Below are positions 1-5,709 of a DNA stretch of 7,525 nucleotides, piece after piece. Source of the stretch: Deltaproteobacteria bacterium (GTDB taxonomy: Bacteria; Desulfobacterota; Desulfarculia; Adiutricales; JAGVGV01). The number at the start of each line of letters is the position of its first letter. The stretch's first letter is position 1. The position numbers were made by a program, and so were the translations under genes. The notes under the pieces were generated by a model. That model saw only the letters and a list, made by a program, of their open reading frames with translations. It was not told the DNA's origin and made no database searches. The stretch covers positions 1 to 7,525 of the forward strand of contig JAGVGV010000719.1 in the NCBI GenBank assembly GCA_020056895.1. The letters are read 5' to 3'.

Positions 1-1586
1 GCAATGCCTAATGCTTCCTTGGCGATGCCCCAGCCGCCCTTCACTTCGCCCAGCATGTGGTACCAGTCCGAATCCGATACGATGAGGATATGGACCGGCC
101 GCTTGGGTTTTTCCGCCATCAGGAAGGTGGCTTTCAGCCTGAGGACGCCAAAGGAATAGCCCGTGCCCAGGTACCCCGTCAGCACGCTCAAAATTTCCTT
201 TTCGTCCCGGATAAAGCCGTCGGTCTGGTGGAATTCTCCGGGTTCGCCGGACAAACAGACCATGACTCGGGCGCCGGCCCGGAGGGCGGACAGGGCGATG
301 ATGGTTCCGGCCAGCACGGGGTAGGAAAGACCGTGGGCCGGGTTGCCCATGGACCCGGAACAATCCACGCCTAAGTACAGGTCCACGGGTTCCCGCTCCG
401 GGGCCCCGCCTTCGGTAGTGCCGTAGATTCGTTTGACCGTGGTGATGCCGGGGATTACATGCGGGCTTCGGACCACGGTTTCCACCCAGTCCACTTCCTG
501 AAGCGGCGACCCGGGTTCCCACACGTCCAGGGATTCGGGCAGAGGGTCCACGGATTCCTGGACGATCCGGCTGGGGAAGCGGATCAGATAGGGCAGAGCC
601 CGTTCCCGGTAGTACCGGGCCACGATCTCCTTTTCGGGCAGGTTCACGCCCAGGCTTTTCATGAGTTCCCGGTATTGGGCCGGATCGCGGTACTGGTTCT
701 TGTGGCCGCCGATTTCGGCCCGGCCGCCTTCCGAGGGGCCGGATTCTCCGTCTTGCTCCTCCAAAAGCCCGGTCAGGTCCGGGTCGTTGGCCGGATGGAT
801 GGCGCCGCCGCTCTCCCCGTCCTCGATCTCGGTCAGGCCGTCGGGTACGTCGCCCGAAACGCCGGCGTCCTGGGTGTCGAGCCATCCGCCGAAGACCAAG
901 GTTTTCATTTTTTCCTTTTGCTTGAGCAAATAGGGCAGGCACAGGGCGGCGAACCGGCCGGCGCCGTCGAGCCAGTCCTTGGCGTACGCCCGGATGACCC
1001 TGGCCCCCAACCCGGCGTCGCCGTTCAGGCGTTCGTCCTTGGCGGGAGGAATCAGCGTTCCGGGAGAAAGGCTCCAAAGAATCTCGTAGATGCGCATGTA
1101 CAGAGTCCAGAGCTCGTCTCCGGCGGGGGTTTTCAGCTTTTTGTATACTCCGGCCATATCCAGCCCGGATCCCCGCTGGAGCCGGTCGTTAATGAGGAGG
1201 TCGGTGTACAGGTTGCCGATCAGACCGGCCATGGGTTCCACGGTGGGGAGGCCGGCTCGGATCCGGGCCAACAGCCGGGCGTGGTCCCGAAGGTCCGCCG
1301 GAGTGTACACATGATGGCCGATTTCGTGGGCCAGGATTTCCTTGGAGAATTTTTCCAGGCCCAGCTCCCGAACCTGCCTCAGACTGATGACCACGGCGTG
1401 ATCGTCCAGCCGGATCATGGCGAAGGACCCGGCCAGCTTTTCCGCTTTTTCGTCCTTTTCGGTAAAACACCAGCGAGGCTCGGCCAGCTTGGTATACCGG
1501 CTCCAAACGGCCAGGGCGTCTTCCCAGGCGGTCCGCCACTGGGCGTGGAGGCCCAAAAAGGCCGAAGGGACCGGTTCGCCGCTCAC
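1..1586 (-). CDS. HExxH metallopeptidase-like / vWA domain protein, 3' end outside window
   Basis: 528 codons are visible; the C-terminus lies beyond position 1. Residues about 1-240 form a predicted zinc-peptidase domain with HEIGHH (H87, E88, H91), followed by a helix NLYTDLLINDRL (125-136). That helix resembles the 'aaDlviNd' helix of the DUF2201/COG3864 putative metallopeptidase family. Residues about 240-300 are an acidic, Gly-rich low-complexity linker. A vWA domain starts near residue 400, with a complete-looking MIDAS metal site: DCSGS (D408, S410, S412), T475 in GTGYS, and D505 in IVSDSDW. No signal peptide or membrane segment is seen, so it is probably cytoplasmic. The GTG start (1586-1584) overlaps the upstream TGA as GTGA and has GGAG 8 bases before it; the next in-frame Met is residue 57. 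As the last visible gene of a MoxR operon it is the likely vWA partner of the ATPase. Domain calls are motif-based; peptidase activity and substrate are inference. Confidence 0.88.
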   Translation of the reverse strand, partial: MSGEPVPSAFLGLHAQWRTAWEDALAVWSRYTKLAEPRWCFTEKDEKAEKLAGSFAMIRLDDHAVVISLRQVRELGLEKFSKEILAHEIGHHVYTPADLRDHARLLARIRAGLPTVEPMAGLIGNLYTDLLINDRLQRGSGLDMAGVYKKLKTPAGDELWTLYMRIYEILWSLSPGTLIPPAKDERLNGDAGLGARVIRAYAKDWLDGAGRFAALCLPYLLKQKEKMKTLVFGGWLDTQDAGVSGDVPDGLTEIEDGESGGAIHPANDPDLTGLLEEQDGESGPSEGGRAEIGGHKNQYRDPAQYRELMKSLGVNLPEKEIVARYYRERALPYLIRFPSRIVQESVDPLPESLDVWEPGSPLQEVDWVETVVRSPHVIPGITTVKRIYGTTEGGAPEREPVDLYLGVDCSGSMGNPAHGLSYPVLAGTIIALSALRAGARVMVCLSGEPGEFHQTDGFIRDEKEILSVLTGYLGTGYSFGVLRLKATFLMAEKPKRPVHILIVSDSDWYHMLGEVKGGWGIAKEALGI

Positions 1587-2617
1587 CGGGACGGCTCCGG
1601 CCGGACCGCCACCAGAAACACGTAATGGCTGGCGGGCAGGGTGACGGCCAGGGTGGTGGGCGTGGCGGCGAAAGCGGTGAACCCGGCCAGTTCCGGAAAA
1701 ACCTTGGAAAGATGCCCTTTGGTAACCCGGCCCGATGGTTCCAGGTTGAAGCCGGGAGTCTGGTCGAGCCGCGAAGGGAGGTCCGATCCGTGGCGCTTGA
1801 ACACGGCGCCGAACGCATCGGCGTACAGGGCATGGCAGTATTCGCGGTCGAAGGCCAGGATGGTTCCTTCGGTCTGGGTGACTTCGGGCGGGCTGATGAA
1901 GGGTCCGCCAAAGCCCCGGAATCCGCCCACTCGGGCCACCAGGGCCAGTTCGAACTTCCGGGCGCTTCCGGCCCCGGCCGGGTCCTGCCAGGGGTCCGCC
2001 AGGGCCTGGATCAGAGCCTCCCGGGGGGGCGGCGAGGCGGCCGGATCGATGCCCAGGGCGGCTTGGCCCAGAGGTTCGGGCAGCCGATGCCAGACCTGAA
2101 TGGCCGACGCGCGAAAGTGAGCCAACCCGGCCCGCCAGGCGATCACCTGACCCACGGCCAGAAAGGCGGCGGCATCCGGGCAAAGGGGAGCCAGCCGCTT
2201 CATATCCTCCAGCCACCGGTCCAGGCCGGTTCCGGTTTCCTGAGCCAGGTGGTACGCGGCATTGGACAGGGCGGCGGCCGCCAGGCGGGGTTCCTGAACC
2301 AGAAACCGGGCGGCGGCGGGGCCCAGCTCGGCCCAGGCCCGATTGATGGCCGGATGCCGGCTGGCCGGCCCCAGAGCATCCTTGGCCAACAGGTCCACCG
2401 CCAGGTCGTACAAGGCTTCCACCACGGAATCCACTCGGGCTGGATCCACGGAGTGCACCGCCCGGGCGATGGGGTCCGCAAGGTGAGCCAGGCACCAGGC
2501 CAGGTCTTCGGGGTTCAACTTCCGGCTGAGCCTTCGGGCCTGGGCGAAGCGGGCGTTGTACGGTTCGCGGCCCCGCTTCAGGGCGTCCGCCAGGGGGCCG
2601 GGGGCTAGTTTTTCCAT
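1583..2617 (-). CDS. Unrecognised MoxR/vWA-operon protein, helical N-terminus
   Basis: A 344-aa protein that I do not assign to a named family. Residues about 1-185 are Ala/Leu-rich and predicted largely alpha-helical by eye, like a helical-bundle or repeat-type scaffold. After a Pro-rich break (190-200), the remainder looks more beta-rich and carries a Gly/Phe motif, GGFRGFGGPF (231-240), then a stretch ending in alternating hydrophobics (TTLAVTLPASHYVFLVAV, 321-338). No signal peptide, membrane segment, nucleotide-binding or catalytic motif is evident. The ATG at 2617 lies inside the end of the upstream ATPase gene (13-base overlap); an in-frame GTG at 2626 would add three residues, and neither has a clear Shine-Dalgarno. 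The stop overlaps the next start by 4 bases. Sandwiched between a MoxR ATPase and a vWA protein, it is plausibly the third component (adaptor or target-recognition subunit) of a ternary complex; this is inferred from position only. Confidence 0.85.
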   Translation of the reverse strand: MEKLAPGPLADALKRGREPYNARFAQARRLSRKLNPEDLAWCLAHLADPIARAVHSVDPARVDSVVEALYDLAVDLLAKDALGPASRHPAINRAWAELGPAAARFLVQEPRLAAAALSNAAYHLAQETGTGLDRWLEDMKRLAPLCPDAAAFLAVGQVIAWRAGLAHFRASAIQVWHRLPEPLGQAALGIDPAASPPPREALIQALADPWQDPAGAGSARKFELALVARVGGFRGFGGPFISPPEVTQTEGTILAFDREYCHALYADAFGAVFKRHGSDLPSRLDQTPGFNLEPSGRVTKGHLSKVFPELAGFTAFAATPTTLAVTLPASHYVFLVAVRPEPSR

Positions 2618-4188
2618 TGGACCCACTTCAGGTAATTGGTGTAGCGCTGGTGGAGGTATTTCAGCTTCAGGATGTCATCGTACATGTGGCCGTAAAGCTT
2701 CCGGGCCTTGCTCCACTGGCCGAGTATCCGTTCGATGCCCACCAGCCGCTGGCGGACCTGCTTTTCGGAAACGCCTTCCAAACCCTGTTCGAATTCGACC
2801 ATCAAGGCGGCCACGGGGTCGTCCTTGTCCAGGTTCAGCCGTTCGTATTCCTTGCACGAAAGATCGAACAGATGCCGGATCCAACTGACCTGGTCGGTCC
2901 GGAAGCCCTGGGCGTCCTTTTGATCGAAAAAGGGATTGTCGCCGTTCTGGACCAATTTGTCGTGGAGAACAAAGGGCAAAAGGTTCCGTACGTCGTCGAA
3001 CGATACCTGGGACTGGCCCCGGAAATAGGCCATGGCTTTCACGAAGGTCAAAATGGTCAAAAAGGCCCGGACGGACAGGCCATTCTGCGTCTGCCCGCCG
3101 ATGTCGGCCACCTTGTCCTTGCCGGTTTCCTGGGTGAACAGGTTCGATATGTCCGCGCCGGCCAGCTTGGCCGTATCTTTGGTCATGTATTCGATCTGGC
3201 GGGCGGCGGGTTCGAAGAATTCGAAATGGCTGGCGAAAAATTCCAGCCGGCGCCGGAGGGGAGCAGGCAGGGTGACGGCCAGGATTTCCTTTTCCAGCCG
3301 GTCCAGTTCACCGGTGGTGAAAATAAGCTGAGGCGGGACGATCTCTTCGGGCCGGATCCCATCCTCGATGCGGAGCAGCAGTTCGTTGAGGAACCGGGTG
3401 TTGAAATGGAGGGCTTTCACCATCACGTCGATCCGGTCTCTCAGAGCCTCGATTACCTGGTAGGTTCCCCCGCCCAGATCGTCGTTGGCGGTGAGGTACC
3501 AGGCGGCGGGCGGGCATTCGTAGATTTGGTCGTAGATTTCGGCGTAATTGTCGGCCATCACGGTCAAGAGGGCCGACTGGGTGCGGGTGGGGATGCGGTT
3601 GTATTCGTCGATGATCTTGATGCCCATGCCGAGCCACTGCCGCCAGGCGATCTGAACGTCGGCCATGGTTTTGGCGGCCACGAGGGTGGATGGGAGGGGG
3701 TTGCCCAACAGGTCGGCAATGGTCATCTGGGGTTGGCCGTGCTGGATGGCCCGCTTGATCTCCCGCAAGGGATACCCGGCCAATATGCCCATGAGCATGG
3801 CAATGGCGGTTTTGCCTCGGCCCGGCCCCCCTACCAGTAAACACCTCCGGCGGACGGCCAAATTCAAGAGGGGCAGCAGGACATAGCTGGAATAGCTTTG
3901 GTCCGAAGGCAGGGTAACGGTCACCTTGTTGTCGCCGAAAGTGAAGGCCTGCGGCGGCCCGTCGTTGTATTCGATGTCGTAAAAGGGGCTGATGATGGCG
4001 TGGTTGGCGACCCAGAAATAGGCCTGCCGTAGTTTTTCGTCGAGCGCCCCCTTGGTTTCTTCGGCCGGAGCCGGCGCGGCGGCGGGGCCTTCGTACAAGT
4101 CGGCCACATCGAACCGTTTGATCCGGTCTTCCTTGGGGGGCCGGGTGGGGGCTTCGGAAACCTGGCGGAAACGGTCGAAAAAGGACAT
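2605..4188 (-). CDS. MoxR-type AAA+ ATPase
   Basis: A 527-aa ATPase. Walker A is GGPGRGKT (120-127), Walker B is IKIIDE with D194/E195, sensor 1 is N235 in YLTAND, the arginine-finger region is EALRDRID (R250/R252), and a sensor-2-like Arg sits in LSVRAF (R374). The NEALxDR-like layout and lid domain match the MoxR group, whose members act as chaperone-like remodellers paired with vWA proteins. There are about 119 residues before Walker A, more than in compact MoxR proteins, and a helical C-terminal tail (about 430-527) rich in charged and Tyr/Trp residues. The start is ATG 4188-4186 with AAGGAG five bases upstream; the frame stays open to a TTG at 4344, but that start lies upstream of the best promoter. 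No export signal, so cytoplasmic. It is the first gene of an overlapping three-gene operon with a vWA/metallopeptidase protein, the expected kind of partner. Confidence 0.93.
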   Translation of the reverse strand: MSFFDRFRQVSEAPTRPPKEDRIKRFDVADLYEGPAAAPAPAEETKGALDEKLRQAYFWVANHAIISPFYDIEYNDGPPQAFTFGDNKVTVTLPSDQSYSSYVLLPLLNLAVRRRCLLVGGPGRGKTAIAMLMGILAGYPLREIKRAIQHGQPQMTIADLLGNPLPSTLVAAKTMADVQIAWRQWLGMGIKIIDEYNRIPTRTQSALLTVMADNYAEIYDQIYECPPAAWYLTANDDLGGGTYQVIEALRDRIDVMVKALHFNTRFLNELLLRIEDGIRPEEIVPPQLIFTTGELDRLEKEILAVTLPAPLRRRLEFFASHFEFFEPAARQIEYMTKDTAKLAGADISNLFTQETGKDKVADIGGQTQNGLSVRAFLTILTFVKAMAYFRGQSQVSFDDVRNLLPFVLHDKLVQNGDNPFFDQKDAQGFRTDQVSWIRHLFDLSCKEYERLNLDKDDPVAALMVEFEQGLEGVSEKQVRQRLVGIERILGQWSKARKLYGHMYDDILKLKYLHQRYTNYLKWVQWKN

Positions 4189-4193
4189 GAGGG

Positions 4194-4199
4194 CTCCTT
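4194..4199 (-). promoter_or_regulatory. Ribosome binding site of the MoxR ATPase gene
   Basis: AAGGAG on the minus strand, five bases before the ATG at 4188. It decides the start over the longer open frame reaching 4344. Confidence 0.75.
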
Positions 4200-4286
4200 G
4201 AGGAACGAAAAGATGGAAACAAAGCGCATCGTCGTATGGACCGCCGGCGGAGAACCGGGCCGACCCTGATTTCAGTGTTGATTTCC

Positions 4287-4316
4287 ATTGTAAAGGGGGC
4301 GGGCCGGTTTCGTCAA
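4287..4316 (-). promoter_or_regulatory. Sigma70-like promoter of the MoxR operon
   Basis: Read on the minus strand: -35 TTGACG (4316-4311, 5/6 to consensus), an 18-base spacer, and -10 TACAAT (4292-4287, 5/6). Transcription would start near 4280, giving a leader of about 90 bases before the ATG at 4188. The leader contains a perfect 10-base palindrome CCGCCGGCGG (4241-4250), which could be an operator or small hairpin but may be chance in GC-rich DNA. This is consensus matching by eye only. Confidence 0.55.
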
Positions 4317-4437
4317 AGGGGGAGGGACGGGAAAACGAAAACAAGGGGGGCGTTGTTAGTCATATGCGTTAACTGGAAACCTAAATTCATCGATTGACTT
4401 CATTATTTTCAATATCAAGTAAAATAAGTTAATATCG

Positions 4438-4468
4438 CTGGTTCCCAAGCTCCAGCCCCAGGAACCAG
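4438..4468. repeat. Hairpin repeat with CTGGTTCC / GGAACCAG arms
   Basis: CTGGTTCC (4438-4445) and GGAACCAG (4461-4468) are perfect 8-base inverted arms around a 15-base centre beginning CAAGCTCCAGC. The layout resembles a decayed copy of the palindromic GGTTCCCAAGCTccAGCTTGGGAACC-type intergenic element known from many bacterial genomes; that link is from memory, not a search. Confidence 0.5.
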
Positions 4469-4580
4469 AATCCGGAATACCTAGTGTCAAGTGACGGCGC
4501 GGCCGTTTTATTTCTGGTAGTAAACCGACGTTGCTTGGCTGGAAGGTGTGTTCTGGTTTCAGCTCACGCGTTTTGAAGAA

Positions 4581-4618
4581 CCCCCTCACCCCGCCCTCTC
4601 CCCCAAGGGGGCGAGGGG
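4581..4618. repeat. CCCTCACCCC-type intergenic hairpin repeat
   Basis: A C-rich block followed by its inverse: CCCTCTCCCCC (4594-4604) pairs with GGGGGCGAGGG (4607-4617) with one mismatch. The leading CCCCCTCACCCCGCCC matches the style of dispersed intergenic repeats common in proteobacterial and deltaproteobacterial genomes. GAGGGGAAAGAAT (4613-4625) recurs inverted as ATTCCTTCCCCTC (4712-4724) with 12 of 13 bases matching, so 4581-4740 may be one composite element. Confidence 0.5.
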
Positions 4619-4688
4619 AAAGAATAAGACCCGCCGTGGGCGCTTTTCTTTTTCAGTGGATCAACGGGCGTCTTCATCATTTATTATT

Positions 4689-4716
4689 GGAATTCATCCA
4701 GTTGCTTGAGAATTCC
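4689..4716. repeat. Inverted repeat GGAATTC / GAATTCC
   Basis: Perfect 7-base arms (4689-4695 and 4710-4716) around a 14-base loop. Function unknown; it lies inside the composite repeat region. Confidence 0.45.
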
Positions 4717-4725
4717 TTCCCCTCT

Positions 4726-4740
4726 CCCCGGAATCCGGGG
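4726..4740. repeat. GC-rich hairpin downstream of the amidase gene
   Basis: CCCCGG-AAT-CCGGGG makes a 6-bp stem with a 3-base loop, 54 bases past the amidase stop. No T-run follows on the minus strand, so it is not a canonical intrinsic terminator. It may be part of the neighbouring repeat or stabilise the mRNA 3' end. Confidence 0.4.
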
Positions 4741-4794
4741 CATGTGCTTCCCTATTCCTGAGTATGCGCTGGTGGGCGGGATCAAAGGATTCCC

Positions 4795-5547
4795 TTACGG
4801 GTTCACGGAATCATCCAGCCGGGATTTCCAGGATTTGAGCGCCAGCGAAAAGGCTCGGGCTACGGTTTCCTGGTACCCCGGCAGAGCCAGCCTGCGTTCG
4901 GATTCCGGATCGGTCAGATTGCCGATCTCGATGAGCACCGCCGGCATGTCCGCGCCCGCCAGCACGGCCAAAGGCAGGCCCTGGGGTTGAGCGCCCTTGA
5001 TCCGGAGCACGTCCTGAAAGGCGCGGTCCAGGTCCAGAGCCAGGCGGCGCGAGGCGGGTTGGTGGGGCATTTGAACCCAAGGCCATTCCCGGCCCGTATC
5101 GGTTTTGGGTTCGTCTCCGCCGCCTTCCTGATTTTGGGATTTGGGCGCGGGCCGGTCGTAATAGAAAAGACCGAATCCGGCTCGGCTGACCGATCCCAGG
5201 CCGCCGGCGTGAATCGACAGGAACAAGTCCGCCCGAACTCCGTTGGCCGTTCCGGTCCGGGCCGAAGGCAGGGGGTTTTCGTCTTCGGTCCGGGTTAGGG
5301 TGACTCCAAGATTCAATTCCCGTTCCAAGGCAAGCTGAACGGCCTTGGCCAAAGCCCACGCGGTCATGGCTTCGGTCCGCCCGCCCGGGCCGGTGATCCC
5401 CGAATCCGTTCCGCCGTGGCCGGGATCGATGACCACTCGCTCCAGAACCGGGTCCGTCCCTTGGGCGAAAGCGGGCGATAGGCCCGATCCCCAGGAAAGG
5501 GTCCAAACGAAAAAAAGACCGAACGCCAGAAACCGCCTTGGGGGCAT
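4795..5547 (-). CDS. Exported N-acetylmuramoyl-L-alanine amidase (Amidase_3)
   Basis: A 250-aa enzyme expected to cleave the bond between N-acetylmuramic acid and L-alanine of peptidoglycan in the periplasm. Residues 1-28 are a Sec signal (PRR, a hydrophobic stretch, then AFA before Gln29). The catalytic domain follows: DPGHGG with zinc ligand H44, RTEA with E59, SIHAG with H113, and the catalytic Glu E207 in VLIEIGN. All expected metal and catalytic positions are present. Asn after SIHA is usual; here it is Gly. A hydrophilic insert (about 131-160, Gly/Asp/Glu-rich) follows the FYY strand. There is no AMIN, SPOR or LysM domain, so this is a minimal secreted form. The start is ATG 5547, with GGAGGA seven bases upstream and a signal peptide right behind it; the open frame reaches a TTG at 5583 without better support. 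It is transcribed away from the ankyrin gene, as a single gene. Confidence 0.93.
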   Translation of the reverse strand: MPPRRFLAFGLFFVWTLSWGSGLSPAFAQGTDPVLERVVIDPGHGGTDSGITGPGGRTEAMTAWALAKAVQLALERELNLGVTLTRTEDENPLPSARTGTANGVRADLFLSIHAGGLGSVSRAGFGLFYYDRPAPKSQNQEGGGDEPKTDTGREWPWVQMPHQPASRRLALDLDRAFQDVLRIKGAQPQGLPLAVLAGADMPAVLIEIGNLTDPESERRLALPGYQETVARAFSLALKSWKSRLDDSVNP

Positions 5548-5586
5548 GGATCGTTCCTCCACCCGGGTGAACTCCCCGTTCAAGGC

Positions 5587-5616
5587 ACTTTACCCCATTC
5601 GCTTCCCGGATGACAA
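5587..5616 (-). promoter_or_regulatory. Candidate promoter of the amidase gene
   Basis: On the minus strand: TTGTCA (5616-5611, 5/6), an 18-base spacer, and TAAAGT (5592-5587, 4/6). The expected transcript start near 5580 leaves about 33 leader bases before the ATG, with GGAGGA at 5560-5555. The match is moderate. Confidence 0.4.
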
Positions 5617-5639
5617 GGAACCGACGGGCTCCGTACTCG

Positions 5640-5659
5640 GCCCCCCCAGGCCGGGGGGC
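5640..5659. repeat. GC hairpin in the divergent intergenic region
   Basis: GCCCCCC (5640-5646) pairs with GGGGGGC (5653-5659) around a 6-base loop. It lies between the amidase promoter and the ankyrin gene, without a following T-run in either direction. It could insulate the divergent units or affect the ankyrin leader. No clear sigma70 promoter for the ankyrin gene is visible nearby. Confidence 0.4.
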
Positions 5660-5709
5660 TTGCCGGCCAAGGGGCGGGGCTGTTAAGCTAAGGGCCGGGG
5701 GATGCGTAT

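Larger units (their letters stand above)
4317..4794. other. Gene-free intergenic mosaic with AT-rich island
   Basis: Between the MoxR operon promoter and the amidase stop I see no convincing gene. A 77-codon minus frame (4356-4589) and short plus frames have no recognisable domain or good ribosome site, and cross the hairpins listed separately. Positions about 4355-4440 are markedly AT-rich against a GC-rich window, and the next 300 bases hold at least four inverted repeats. The abrupt composition change suggests an acquired or decayed intergenic element. A weak plus-strand hairpin followed by T-rich sequence (4494-4513) is also present, but no plus-strand gene in the window would use it. Confidence 0.6.

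Noticed and set aside
459..3840. Long plus-strand open frames (459-1625, 1625-2608, 2617-3840)
   Set aside because: They lie opposite the MoxR operon, whose frames carry clear motifs. They have repetitive Gly/Pro/Arg-rich translations without domains and reflect the high GC content of the opposite strand.
4189..4344. N-terminal extension of the MoxR ATPase to a TTG at 4344
   Set aside because: It would start upstream of the best promoter (4287-4316) and lacks a ribosome site. The ATG at 4188 has AAGGAG at good spacing.
4394..4425. Plus-strand promoter TTGACT / TAAAAT in the AT-rich island
   Set aside because: The spacer is 20 bases and no plus-strand gene follows; such matches are expected by chance in AT-rich DNA.
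4494..4513. Intrinsic terminator on the plus strand (ACGGC-GCG-GCCGT then T-rich)
   Set aside because: The stem is only 5 bp, the T-run is interrupted, and there is no plus-strand transcription unit upstream of it.
4356..4589. 77-codon minus-strand frame as a small gene
   Set aside because: It crosses the AT-rich island and a hairpin repeat, has no domain or ribosome site, and reads as translated intergenic repeat.
4578..4740. CRISPR array
   Set aside because: The repeats are inverted hairpin arms, not regularly spaced direct repeats with unique spacers.
5548..5583. Upstream TTG start for the amidase
   Set aside because: It would put 12 hydrophilic residues ahead of an intact signal peptide; the ATG at 5547 has a strong GGAGGA site.
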